A stretch of DNA of 64,000 bases, taken from Cerasicoccus frondis. GTDB taxonomy: Bacteria; Verrucomicrobiota; Verrucomicrobiia; Opitutales; Cerasicoccaceae. Where the stretch lies: assembly GCA_031296915.1 (NCBI GenBank), contig JAVDPC010000001.1, positions 248,001 through 312,000 of the forward strand. The letters run 5' to 3'. Shown here one piece after another: positions 45,640 through 55,095 of this stretch (position 1 is the first letter of the stretch; every line of letters begins with the position of its first letter). The position numbers were made by a program, and so were the translations under genes. The notes under the pieces were generated by a model, which saw nothing but the letters and a program-made list of their open reading frames with translations, was not told the origin of the DNA and searched no databases.

Positions 45640-47049
45640 CCCGTACTACCTAGAAATTCATCCGAGAAGGAAAATACCAAAAATCTCAACAATCATCGGG
45701 GCTTGAGCATTGCCTGACATTCCGAAAATCGCCAAACTTTCATGCGAAGCATAGTTCCTTGACAGTCATCTCTTACAAATGCCAATCGAAATCAGGGGTT
45801 TTCGCCGAATCCGTACAGCACAAAGGACAAGCTGATATCACTTGCATTCAGTGCAGCAAAACTTCGCCAACCCAAAGCTGCAAAGCCTCGCGATGGTAGT
45901 AGTTCAACAGTCCGCCCAAACGGGAGCCCTTGACCACCCTACCCTCGCCGCTAGCTGACTGCTGATGCTCCGGGCCAGGAAACGGAATCATATTATCCAA
46001 TCCTTGGTGATTCCGTTCTGAGTGATAATGCTCCAGATACTGCTCGATAGCTCGACGCACTGAACCTTCACCGATGAGGATCAGTTGATTCAAGCATTCA
46101 TGCTTGATCGATCGGACAAACCGCTCGGCAAACGCATTTAAGTTCGGTGAACGTGCCGGAAGCTTCAGCGCCCGGATATTAACACTGCGAAAAACCTTCC
46201 CGAATGCTCTGGTAAAGTTACTGCCACGATCATGAATGAGGTAGCCCCTGCGCCTAAAGCCTTGAATCGGACCATCAAAACCGGTCAGTTCTCTGGCTTG
46301 TTGCTCGCACCATTCGCCAGTTGGGTGCTCGGTCATACCACCAAAAATCACTCGACGGCTTTCCAAATGAATGAAGAAGAGCACATAGTAGGTTGCCAGA
46401 TGAAAACCGTTCCAAGCTTCGACAGTAAAGAAATCGCAGCCCCAGATCACATCTTTGTGACGGGCAATGAAGTCGGCCCACCTCGTGTGTTTCCTACGCT
46501 CAGGCGCTGGATCAATACCGTTACGCTCCAGAATCTGGCGAACCGTTTCTTTGCAGATCGCATGCCCCAGATTACACATGCGATTGGCAATGTCCAAAGA
46601 GCCGGAACGCGGATTCTCGCGAGCTATTTGCACAGCCAAGTCCTCCACTTCTTTCGGCTTTCGCGGTCGGCCTGGATACGTCCGCTTCTTGGAACCATCA
46701 AACTTCTGTGCCACCAGCCGACGATGCCAACGATACAGTGTATCGGGCGACACAATATTCGCGTATTTTTCAATGGCTTTGCCTAATTTCTTGGCTTTCA
46801 CAGCAAGAACTTTGCGTTGAGCATCAACCAATTTGGGACACTTCTTTTTCAGATGATGCTGCAATACACGAATCTCCTCCTGAAGATAGTCGATGGCATC
46901 CAGTAACTCCTGATTTAGCCGATCCGTGAACAACGCCAGCAGCTTCGCCAATAATACCTTTCCTTCCATACGAAGCAATTTGACGCTGAAGCATGACGTC
47001 CGCAATCCTTGCATTTATGCGACCGGGATGAATTTTTAGGTAGTACGGG
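45640..47049 (-). mobile_element. Insertion sequence copy 3 (1410 bp)
   Basis: It starts at 45640 with CCCGTACTACCTAGAAATTC and ends at 47049 with the imperfectly matching repeat AATTTTTAGGTAGTACGGG. Orientation matches copies 1 and 2. The terminal repeats are less perfect than in copy 1, so it is probably older or a variant. No target duplication is visible. Confidence 0.9.
45848..47014 (-). CDS. Integrase-core (DDE) transposase, IS copy 3
   Basis: 388 residues, nearly identical to the copy 1 protein over the N-terminal helix, HTH and rve core (CDFFTVEAW, HDRGSNFTRAF, NAFAERFVRS). The C-terminus differs: instead of ending HREVA it reads HREALQLWVGEVLLH, a short extension produced by divergence near the left end. 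DDE residues are intact, so it may be active. Confidence 0.88.
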   Translation of the reverse strand: MQGLRTSCFSVKLLRMEGKVLLAKLLALFTDRLNQELLDAIDYLQEEIRVLQHHLKKKCPKLVDAQRKVLAVKAKKLGKAIEKYANIVSPDTLYRWHRRLVAQKFDGSKKRTYPGRPRKPKEVEDLAVQIARENPRSGSLDIANRMCNLGHAICKETVRQILERNGIDPAPERRKHTRWADFIARHKDVIWGCDFFTVEAWNGFHLATYYVLFFIHLESRRVIFGGMTEHPTGEWCEQQARELTGFDGPIQGFRRRGYLIHDRGSNFTRAFGKVFRSVNIRALKLPARSPNLNAFAERFVRSIKHECLNQLILIGEGSVRRAIEQYLEHYHSERNHQGLDNMIPFPGPEHQQSASGEGRVVKGSRLGGLLNYYHREALQLWVGEVLLH

Positions 47050-47058
47050 GTCGACGTA

Positions 47059-47126
47059 CCTGCGGAGACATGTGAAATGCGAAAAATTGCGAAACGGTTA
47101 TGAAATCCGTAAGCGTCACGTGACCA
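47059..47126. repeat. Diverged copy of the short hairpin repeat beside IS copy 3
   Basis: CCTGCGGAGA near the left and GGTTATGAAATCCG at 47096-47109 resemble, in order and spacing, the elements at 42816-42880 and 53741-53789. The match is weaker. Like the copy at 42816 it sits directly past the right end of an IS copy. Confidence 0.35.
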
Positions 47127-47135
47127 CGAAAGCAA

Positions 47136-48959
47136 TTAGGGCGAAGACTTTTCTAGTCTAACAACAAAAACTTTGCGTGTTGGTTTGCCTAAATTAAGTC
47201 CCCCCTCCACACCGAAATTAGTCGTTGCTATGCCATTGGTCGACTCGTGGGACCCAAACAAAGTGGCCCGATACTCAACAGTGCCATCATCAAGAGTAAA
47301 TATGGTAATCTCATCAACAATGGCCGCATGCCCAACCCATTTGTTTCTGCTGCTACTCCACTCCCAGTATTGAACAAAATCACCTTTGCGTACCTCGCTT
47401 AACTCTGAAACGGAACTGCCCAAGTCTGATACCGACGTTAACGCATACTGAATCCCCGTTAGTTTCACATGTTCAAGAGGGTTTGTTGTCCAATCAGGAT
47501 CACTCAAATCTACATTACTACTAACTATATTAATAGCATTTTTTACCTTTCTCCACTTCGCATCTGTAAGCCTGTGTTTTACGATACCCCCTACCACAGC
47601 AGAGAGGAAGGTCGTACAGCCTATAGTTTGATTAATTGAATCATGACCGTAGGACCACCCCCAATATTTAGATACTCCAATCTTTTTAGCGATAAGAAGT
47701 GCTCCAGTCGTGTCAGGCATAGATCGCGCAATCAATGACGGGAGGTCCCCGTTGTTTGAAAATGCCGGTATTAGACGCTCTGCAAGAGCAAGCATCCTTT
47801 CGGTTGAGATACCCTGATCTGCAATCTCACTAAAATCGTTCAGCATAAGCCTTTGGCCAAATCGCTCTCCTGCCATTCCCGCTGGCGAAAATAACCCAAC
47901 TTCCAATATCAGCTTTCTGCCTTCTTTATCTGCAATCTTAAATACTTCCCATTGATCACGAATAAATGAATATGCTAGTCTCTGCAAGGCTACTCGGTTG
48001 CTAAAAGTATGAAGAGCCCAATCTGAATGCTCGATCGCGTCAATGCCTGGTTGAGGACCTCGGTGATATTTCACATAGCCAGCTTCCGTGTCCCCTATGA
48101 ACAAGGGCAGGATTGACACTTTTCCTTCAGCATAGAGCCTCGTTGCCCTTGCAATTCGAAGCAAATCAACTCCAGCACTCTCACCTAAATGGTTTTGATG
48201 GAGCTTAGCGTAGTCCAGCAGCTTTTCTGTATACCGGAACAGAGAGACCATCTCTTGAGGTGAAGCAAAGACTGGATCTTCTTCTGACCCGCTAATGTTT
48301 TTAAAAAGGCGATCCTCCACTCGTTGGAACGCATCATTCAACTTAGCTTTCTCAAAAGCAATTTTCCTTTCATACAGGCTAGCACTTTGAGCACTACTCG
48401 TCTGACGATCAAAAGGTGATCCTGGTGGTATTATTCCAGCGGTCACAGAAGCATCGGCGACTGATATCGAATCGATCTGAGCAAGATCTGTAATATTCTC
48501 TGTTTCCTCCATTTTCGCATTAAACTTGGCTAGTTCTAAATCTGTCTTAAAGAGCCTTTTTTCTGCTTCTAAATTAAGCTGCTTGAAGGACTCAATTTGT
48601 GGAGCAAGTTGCGTAGTTATCGCGTCTTTGCCTAGTAAATTGTATTGATTGAAAAGAGGGACTTTATCTTCGTAAACTGTATGCTGGTTACGCAGGGCAT
48701 CTACTCTGAAGTCCAAATTTTCAGAGGTGCTTTCAAAAACTTCATCTAATGTCTTGGTGAGCTCTCCTTCGCTATCGATTGACAACAGTAGCTCATGCCT
48801 ACGACCATCTGTTAATCCACCTCCATCATACTTTCGAAATAAGCTCTCGTAATTGAGAACGAATGAGCTTTGCCCAGATGCCATACAAGCAACCCCTATT
48901 AAAACAAAGAGATTCAACGAACACTGTTTAAATCTCTGACTGAGCATAAGGATGTTCAT
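47136..48959 (-). CDS. Secreted protein with possible C-terminal NlpC/P60-like cysteine peptidase domain
   Basis: 607 residues with a hydrophobic export signal (LNLFVLIGVACMASG, about 15-29). Residues about 30-250 are helical and coiled-coil-like, and the middle is helical. From about residue 440 the pattern GCTTFLSAVVGGIV (C448), then VRKGDFVQYW, then KWVGHAAIVDEI (H544) and LFGSHES follows the Cys...His order and Gly-Asp-hydrophobic motif of NlpC/P60 or amidase-like papain-fold enzymes. The assignment is by motif only. Such domains cut peptidoglycan peptides or other amides. It is third in an operon of secreted proteins; its start overlaps the previous gene by 32 nt. Confidence 0.65.
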   Translation of the reverse strand: MNILMLSQRFKQCSLNLFVLIGVACMASGQSSFVLNYESLFRKYDGGGLTDGRRHELLLSIDSEGELTKTLDEVFESTSENLDFRVDALRNQHTVYEDKVPLFNQYNLLGKDAITTQLAPQIESFKQLNLEAEKRLFKTDLELAKFNAKMEETENITDLAQIDSISVADASVTAGIIPPGSPFDRQTSSAQSASLYERKIAFEKAKLNDAFQRVEDRLFKNISGSEEDPVFASPQEMVSLFRYTEKLLDYAKLHQNHLGESAGVDLLRIARATRLYAEGKVSILPLFIGDTEAGYVKYHRGPQPGIDAIEHSDWALHTFSNRVALQRLAYSFIRDQWEVFKIADKEGRKLILEVGLFSPAGMAGERFGQRLMLNDFSEIADQGISTERMLALAERLIPAFSNNGDLPSLIARSMPDTTGALLIAKKIGVSKYWGWSYGHDSINQTIGCTTFLSAVVGGIVKHRLTDAKWRKVKNAINIVSSNVDLSDPDWTTNPLEHVKLTGIQYALTSVSDLGSSVSELSEVRKGDFVQYWEWSSSRNKWVGHAAIVDEITIFTLDDGTVEYRATLFGSHESTNGIATTNFGVEGGLNLGKPTRKVFVVRLEKSSP

Positions 48960-50181
48960 CTAATGCGCCTTTGATTCTTTGCTCATAACGTTCAATCCAA
49001 TCTGAGTATATGAATGAAGCTGGCAGCGACCTTAGGTCGTGAATGACAAACTCTAACTCTTTAAGTATGTCATGACTTTCGTCAGCCAGTAGGGCCGACT
49101 CAATTTCATCGTCCTCTAGCTCAGCCTCTTCTAACAATGCACTCGCTTCTCCAAATCTCCCAATTACTTTTCTCAACCTCAAATACGCACGTTCATCGTC
49201 AATAATACGCTGAATCTCCGGCTGTATCTGTAGTTTGTCTTCGTTATACTGCCGCTTATAAGGCTCCAGCCTTCGATAGTTTATTTCCTTCTCATACAAA
49301 CAATACCGGAGGGCATCTGCACACACCGCTTCCAGCATTTGCAGACTGACTCGCTGCGAATCATGAGTCGATTCGTAAGCCGTTTGAATCTCAAGATAGT
49401 TGTCACGACTGATCTCTGCCACTTCGCTAGCATCTAGCGATACTTCATTGAATCGTCTTACCGCATTATGGAAAACCTCCATCTGCTCTCTCTCAACATC
49501 GTTCTTAGCATAGTAATATCCCATATTAACTATAGGAAGACTCTCTAGTATCGCATGCAAAAAACCCACGAACGAACCACTATACTGAGCGTTCACTGAA
49601 CCTTCTCCATCACTAGCATCGCCACCTTCTCCATAAGACCAAGTATATGTAAAGCTAATTGAGTAACTGCCACGCAAATCAATTGAACCTGAATGACCAA
49701 TAGGAAGTACCGATTCGAGCACGTTGTGTTTTGAAACACCAACCAGGCCGGCAGCGTAAGCTATATCATATCCATCGGATTCCTCAATTTCTTCCAATGC
49801 TTTCGATACCCCTGAAAGTTTCCTCCGGACTTGTCTCAATTCCAAAACCCTGGTCTCCCATTCACTAAAGTCTTCAATCAAAATCTCCAAGTTAAGTTCT
49901 CTACTACTTGCTGGTGTAGAGTCTTTGAGCTTTTCATAAAACGTGGCTAAGCTCTCCGAGGCCTCCTCTAACTCTCTAGAATTCCTTTCATATACCTCGA
50001 CAAAAGTTCGATGCCATCTCACAGGCAAATCAGCTTTGACCAGCTGTTTGGAGTGCTCATACGCCTTGTCATCGACCCAAGTTTTGAACTTATCACCGAA
50101 CTTCGCATCATCAAATAGTCCAGCATATGAAATGTTGGCACATGCCGCCCAACCCAAAAGCTGTAGGATAAGTTTCTTCAT
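48928..50181 (-). CDS. Secreted coiled-coil protein with central Gly/Ser-rich beta segment, unknown
   Basis: 417 residues with a signal peptide (MKKLILQLLGWAACANISYA). Residues about 55-140 and 225-400 are charged, heptad-like helices. Between them lies a short Gly/Ser/Tyr-rich region of alternating polar and apolar residues (IDLRGSYSISFTYTWSYGEGG, then GSVNAQYSGSFVGF, about 165-212). A helical body with an amphipathic beta hairpin recalls pore-forming proteins, but there is no sequence match that I can name, so this is only a structural guess. It is second in the operon, 9 nt after the 747-codon frame ends. Confidence 0.6.
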   Translation of the reverse strand: MKKLILQLLGWAACANISYAGLFDDAKFGDKFKTWVDDKAYEHSKQLVKADLPVRWHRTFVEVYERNSRELEEASESLATFYEKLKDSTPASSRELNLEILIEDFSEWETRVLELRQVRRKLSGVSKALEEIEESDGYDIAYAAGLVGVSKHNVLESVLPIGHSGSIDLRGSYSISFTYTWSYGEGGDASDGEGSVNAQYSGSFVGFLHAILESLPIVNMGYYYAKNDVEREQMEVFHNAVRRFNEVSLDASEVAEISRDNYLEIQTAYESTHDSQRVSLQMLEAVCADALRYCLYEKEINYRRLEPYKRQYNEDKLQIQPEIQRIIDDERAYLRLRKVIGRFGEASALLEEAELEDDEIESALLADESHDILKELEFVIHDLRSLPASFIYSDWIERYEQRIKGALDEHPYAQSEI

Positions 50182-50190
50182 CGCTAGTGC

Positions 50191-52371
50191 CTAATTCTCG
50201 CCCTCATCCAGACCTCCGACGACAATCGGAATATTATTGTCATCAAGGAGTTCCCTCAACGTTTGATTGCGAAGATAATGCTTCAATTCCTCAACGTATA
50301 GCCTGTAAAGGCTAATTCTCGCCTGGGTATTTCTTAGGTATTTTTCCTTAAACGACGTTATGTTCTGGATAACATCGTCGATGCCTTGCGTATCAAATGA
50401 GGCAAGTAACCTTGTCATCGATGCGACCTCCTCTTGATCCAATCGATCTACATCTTCAGCAGAAATGTCTGCCATTATCGATGCCAACAAGTCTCTAAGT
50501 TGATCTCGCGTTTCAGGCAAAGTTACATCTCGCGTTTCAAGCAAGACTAGCAAACTACGATTGAGAGGACTGGCATCCACCTCTTGGATGTAGCGGGCTA
50601 CAGGATCCAGATCCTGCAGAATGGCCGCTTTATAGTGCTTATGAGCGAATTCGGATAGTAAATGCAGATAGGTTTCGGTCGTAACTTTCTCAATTTCAGT
50701 TATGTCACGGTCTTGCAGTCTTGCTCGGAGTTGCCCAATTCCGCAGTAAACTTGGATTCTATTTGCTAATTTGGCAGACTGGTCAAAAATTTTGGGAAAT
50801 AAATCATCGATTTGAAAATAGAGGAATACCCCAGATGACTTCTGATTACTATGTGCATTTGAACCAGAAACGACAATGGAGTCGGAATGCGCCATAGTAA
50901 TCTCAATATCGCCTTCATATCGGTTCAAGACATGGATAGTCCCTGGTCTGAAGGTATTGGTTACACCATTCTGGCTAACTTTAATACTTTGTGCACTAGG
51001 CCCGGAGCCAATATCCACACAGACGTAAGGCAATGCACTAGGATACAGGCCATCAGTCAAACCACACCCCTTTATAGCAATCTTACCCCTTGACGAATAG
51101 TCGACCCGAGCGGTGGCTGGCTCATCATCTCTTGGAAAATTTCTATCATGCCACCCTCCCCATGCAGCAATAAAAGTAGTATATGAACCTTGGGCGACGT
51201 AAAGCGGGGATATCAGGCGGAAAGTATGACCGCCAATTTGAGGAGGCACTCCAACCTGGGTAAAAGGATTGAAGTTTTCCAATATATTGCCCTGGAAGCC
51301 TTCCGCTAGTTGTTCGTTTACGAATTCCTCAACAATTATTTGAACTTTAGTCGGTACATCTTCATCGTCTGTGGTGCTTTCTGTCTTTGTAGAAGTATAG
51401 TTACCCGTTGTGCTGAAACTTTGCCGCGCATTGCGACCAAGTTGGTATGACCCACTCACGCCAAAGGAGAAATTTGTCACCGCACCATCTATCTTGTTGT
51501 AATTATCGAAATCACGGATGCTATTATCTGATACCTGATTGATTTCCATCTGGAGATCCCCAAGTATTGCCTTGTAGACCGCTAGCCTCAACTTCTCTTT
51601 GCCAGGCTGATTAAGCATCTGCAAAATCCTACCGTTCTTTGAAAGATCGAGTGGAATGCCTCTCACTTCATCGACTATGGTTATCTTTTTAGGTTCACTA
51701 CCAAATGGGTTTCCGCCCAGACTCTCCTCTGGCTCATGCACTGAGGCCAAGTAAGGATAGAAAATTGATCCACCATCATCTAGCCAGCTTTGCGGGGAAT
51801 CCAAGTCCTTATCACACCAGTAGACCCATTCTTCGAACTCAAGCACATCAAAATGCGTGGAAACGTCCCTAGCCAAATCAAAGTCCTTCTTCCTCAAAGC
51901 CCAAAGAAGTGGATGTGGTGCCTTCAGCTCATGATGCTTTACAGGAATCAACCCACCCTCGAGCATTGCTTTTGCATAAACCATTTTATCACTAGCAACC
52001 AATGCAATGAATGCGACAGTAGTATTAGTCTCCTTTATCTCTTCTGGCAGCAATCCACGATAGATATAAAACTCCATATTATAACGATTATTCGCAATCG
52101 CTAGCCTGGCATGTTCAAGAGTGTAGGTGACATTAAACCTAGTTTTTATCGCATTCAGTATGCTAGGATTATCGCATCGCTTGATAGCTGCTGTAATAAG
52201 GTTGTCACCATTTTCGTCCGCGACATCCCACTGATAGCCATCCGGGATCTGCGCTGGATGCGCCATGACAAACTTATTCATTGAGTCAATTAACTCAGTG
52301 TGCGTCATGGCATCCGAGCTTCCAAAGCCCCAAAAGATAGCCATCAATAGTGCTAGGCTTACATTTTTCAT
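50191..52371 (-). CDS. Secreted protein with ankyrin-like N-terminus, unknown function
   Basis: The frame opens at 52434, but the signal peptide begins at ATG 52371 (MKNVSLALLMAIFWGFGSSDA), giving 726 aa. The first about 200 residues show a repeating helix pattern like ankyrin or TPR units (GDNLITAAIKRC, HPLLWALRKKDFDLARD). A region with alternating polar and apolar Ser/Gly residues (VTNFSFGVSGSYQLGRNARQ) echoes the beta segment of the next gene. A beta-rich central part and a helical C-terminus follow. I recognise no family. It is the first gene of a three-gene operon of exported proteins. Confidence 0.6.
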   Translation of the reverse strand: MKNVSLALLMAIFWGFGSSDAMTHTELIDSMNKFVMAHPAQIPDGYQWDVADENGDNLITAAIKRCDNPSILNAIKTRFNVTYTLEHARLAIANNRYNMEFYIYRGLLPEEIKETNTTVAFIALVASDKMVYAKAMLEGGLIPVKHHELKAPHPLLWALRKKDFDLARDVSTHFDVLEFEEWVYWCDKDLDSPQSWLDDGGSIFYPYLASVHEPEESLGGNPFGSEPKKITIVDEVRGIPLDLSKNGRILQMLNQPGKEKLRLAVYKAILGDLQMEINQVSDNSIRDFDNYNKIDGAVTNFSFGVSGSYQLGRNARQSFSTTGNYTSTKTESTTDDEDVPTKVQIIVEEFVNEQLAEGFQGNILENFNPFTQVGVPPQIGGHTFRLISPLYVAQGSYTTFIAAWGGWHDRNFPRDDEPATARVDYSSRGKIAIKGCGLTDGLYPSALPYVCVDIGSGPSAQSIKVSQNGVTNTFRPGTIHVLNRYEGDIEITMAHSDSIVVSGSNAHSNQKSSGVFLYFQIDDLFPKIFDQSAKLANRIQVYCGIGQLRARLQDRDITEIEKVTTETYLHLLSEFAHKHYKAAILQDLDPVARYIQEVDASPLNRSLLVLLETRDVTLPETRDQLRDLLASIMADISAEDVDRLDQEEVASMTRLLASFDTQGIDDVIQNITSFKEKYLRNTQARISLYRLYVEELKHYLRNQTLRELLDDNNIPIVVGGLDEGEN

Positions 52372-52520
52372 ATTTTGTAGTAGTAGATGTCTGCGACTTT
52401 TACCAATAGCCACAATCACTGGTAGCACGAACAAAGAGCAATATTGCTGTGCTAGAAATTAATAAGTATCTAGCCTTGAAAGCGCAACTCTGATTTTTCT
52501 TGGCAACTTTGGCTGGCTGG

Positions 52521-53575
52521 ATGAACCGCAAGCAGCAGTTGGTGATCGAATATCTGCTCGAGGAGAACCGGAACCTCAAGGAACAGTTCGATGCCACAGG
52601 TAATAAGTTGCGTTTGAACTAAAAGGAACGTCGGAGCTAGGCCAAGAAAGGAAAGAAGCTCGGCTGGGCACAGCTGCGGTGGTTTGCCAATCTGGTCACC
52701 CCGAAAACTTCAATGACCTGACATCGCCGCTTGATCGCGCTCAAATATACAGCCAAGCGCACAGTTAACACCGACGGCCAGAAGCGGATGCAAACCATTC
52801 GGCAGCTGTGCATCAAATTCGCACAAGAAAATGACGACTGGGGCTATGGCCGCATTCAAGGCGCACTGGCCAATCTTGGCTATGATGTCTGCGAATCTAT
52901 GGTTGGCAACATCCTCCGGCAAACGGTATCCTCCCCTCCCCTGAACGCGCCAAACGCAAGCAGTGGAAACGGTTCATGCGAAACCAACTATCAGTGATCT
53001 CCGCCGCCGATTTCTTCACGACAGAAGTCTGGACGCCACACGGACTGGTTCGCTACCTGAGCTTTTTTGTGATCAACATCGCTAAACGCGAAGTCCAGAT
53101 TGTCCACACTGGCTGTCAGGTCAATGGCGAGGTCATGTGCAACTTGGCACGAGAGCTCACTAACGATTTCGATGGCTTACTTCGGGGCATGAAATATCTC
53201 ATAGTAGACAACGATCCGCTCTACACTCCTGCCTTCATTAATATCATCGAGAAGTCCAGCGTGAAAGTGGTTCCGACAATGAGAGGCTGTCCTGAGCAAA
53301 ACGGCTACGCGGAAAGCTTTGTTAAATGCATCAAACGCGAGTGCCTCGACCATTTCATATTCCTCGGAGAAAATTCGCTCAAACGCGCTATTTCTCAATA
53401 TATGAAGCATATTCACCATGAGCGCAATCACCATGGGTTGGACAATGTGATTCCATTTCCCTATGCCTCCGCTAAGGCCGATGAATCCTCAGAGATTCGT
53501 AAATTTGAGCGGCTCGGTGGCCTCTTAAATTACTACTACCGAGACAACGGAAAAGAGGAACTAAAAGCAGCCTAA
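52521..53575 (+). pseudogene. Decayed integrase-core transposase (older relative of the IS copies)
   Basis: From ATG 52521 the frame reads MNRKQQLVIEYLLEENRNLK, similar to the start of this transposase type. Stops follow at 52620 (TAA), 52638 (TAG) and 52719 (TGA), and a frameshift lies near 52930. The rve core then continues in a second frame to 53575 (DFFTTEVWTPHG, LIVDNDPLYT, CPEQNGYAESFVKCIKREC, HHERNHHGLDN, LNYYYRD). It is on the opposite strand from copies 1-3 and well diverged from them. No terminal repeats were recognised. Confidence 0.85.
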
Positions 53576-54049
53576 AAATCCACAGTAAATTGTTCCGATT
53601 TTCTATTTTATGAAACTTATCTCCGCAGGTCAGACCTGTGGGGATGCAAACCGAATTCCCCTGTTTAAAGGGGCAAAAAGCAGCAATAGGGACAAAACGG
53701 CGCAAAATTGATTTTATGAAATAGATCACGCTAGGCGAACCTGCGGGGATAAAGTTTGTACGAGAGAGTTATGAAATACATCCCCGCAGCCCGACCAATG
53801 TATGAAAACTCGGGGGCAAACTTCTTGTTCAAAAAAACCCGAGAGATGAATACAATAAGAGTTATCTCTTTTGAACGTTGAAGTTCAGCTTCCCCTAACT
53901 CAGTTAGGATATTATCCGAGAAAACGCAACGTCTTGAATTTGGGCTGCTATAGAATTCGGTGCTAAAAACACCCGAAATACGGCTTAAACAGAGAGGTTT
54001 CCAGCAATTAAGGGAAATGCATCTCATACATGAAAAATGAGATGGCGGA
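53576..54049. other. Noncoding stretch with several short palindromes
   Basis: No gene is supported. It holds CAGGTC-A-GACCTG near 53620, a CCCCT/AGGGG hairpin near 53670, and the hairpin repeat listed separately at 53741. It separates the decayed transposase from the mobilisation region. Confidence 0.5.
53741..53789. repeat. Hairpin repeat with 10-bp arms, shared with 42816
   Basis: CTGCGGGGAT (53741-53750) is perfectly complementary to ATCCCCGCAG (53780-53789) across 29 nt containing AAAGTTTGTACGA and GTTATGAAATAC. Those inner blocks recur at 42816-42880 and, less well, at 47059-47126. It looks like a small non-autonomous or structural repeat. Confidence 0.6.
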
Positions 54050-54517
54050 GTGCGCGGTGTCGTAAGTCGAACTAACTTTGAGTTGAATTGCGTTGTCGGG
54101 TTGCCGGGTGCTCGCTGGCGTGGGGAGGCGTTTGCCGTCGAACCGTTCCAACTACCGACCGGATACCTTGAGAAGATTATGGGGCCGGAGACGGATTGCC
54201 AGACCAAAGGCGCTGCCGATCAACACCCGATCCACCTTGCCCAAGGATGGGCGCAGGAGCTTGCCAATACGCCGGGCTTCACGATTACGCAAATCGCTGA
54301 ACGCGAGGGATTTTCACGCACGCACATTCGGGGCATTCTACGCTTGGCGCGGCTTCCCTCAGACGTGCAGAAGGCTCTAAGCAGCCTTACCAATCCCGCA
54401 GAAATCGCCTTTTACAGCGAGCGACGGCTGCGAGGCCTAGTTTATCTCAGCGCCAAGGAGCAACGCGCGGGATTCGCTAAACTACAGCAGCGATGGGAGG
54501 CGCAAAGCAGGCGTTAA
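54050..54517 (+). CDS. HTH protein resembling recombinase C-terminus
   Basis: 155 residues from GTG 54050, the first possible start after an in-frame TGA at 54038. The clearest part is ITQIAEREGFSRTHIRGILRLARLPSDVQKAL (about 80-111), the KorB/ParB-like helix-turn-helix found at the C-terminal end of many large serine recombinases and related plasmid proteins. No catalytic recombinase domain precedes it, so it may be the remaining C-terminal piece of a site-specific recombinase or a small independent regulator. Base composition is G+C-richer than the flanks, as in the relaxase region. Confidence 0.5.
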   Translation: MRGVVSRTNFELNCVVGLPGARWRGEAFAVEPFQLPTGYLEKIMGPETDCQTKGAADQHPIHLAQGWAQELANTPGFTITQIAEREGFSRTHIRGILRLARLPSDVQKALSSLTNPAEIAFYSERRLRGLVYLSAKEQRAGFAKLQQRWEAQSRR

Positions 54518-54789
54518 GCCTGACTATGAATCAAATAGAGCGGTGATATTGAGGCAATAAGCCGCCGAATAACGTTCAATTTCGGTTGCACCATTTGATT
54601 CAACATGAATCGAATAGGATAAGCCATTGAAGTAAAGCGGCTTAGATGCGACGCAAAACACGCCATTTTGCGATGTGAATAACTTCGCTGCGAAAAATTC
54701 GCCGCCATGCGGCGGGTATTATTGGATTTGTCCAAGATTGGGAGATCCCGAGAAACGGGAAGATTGTACAATGAATGGCATTTGGCCAT

Positions 54790-54945
54790 TCAGCGGCCCA
54801 TAATGAGCCAGACGGTGCCCGCGCCGATCAGCAACCCCGGAATCAATCCGCAGACCCAAAAGCCGACCAGTTCGGCGAGTGTGACGATAGCAAAATCTCC
54901 TTTGAGCAAGGCGATTCCCTTTTTGATCTTGGAAATTCTTTCCAT
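54790..54945 (-). CDS. Possible small membrane protein (51 aa)
   Basis: The ATG at 54945 gives a 51-residue product with a charged start (MERISKIKKGIALLKGD) and two short hydrophobic segments (FAIVTLAELVGFWVCGLIPG, LLIGAGTVWLIM) ending in GR, a believable small inner-membrane protein. A longer in-frame extension to 55284 would overlap the XRE gene antisense and looks spurious. It belongs to the mobilisation region by position only. Not certain. Confidence 0.35.
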   Translation of the reverse strand: MERISKIKKGIALLKGDFAIVTLAELVGFWVCGLIPGLLIGAGTVWLIMGR

Positions 54946-55095
54946 TGGTTGTGATTCGATATTTCTCGTGATTGGCAATTGGAAAGCAAAAACAGGCGTT
55001 GGTTCATGCGAACCATGCAGTGAGAGACACATCAAGCTTAAACACTCTAATAGATGCGGTGTTTTTAAAGGCATGTCACCTAGTATGATGTTCAG

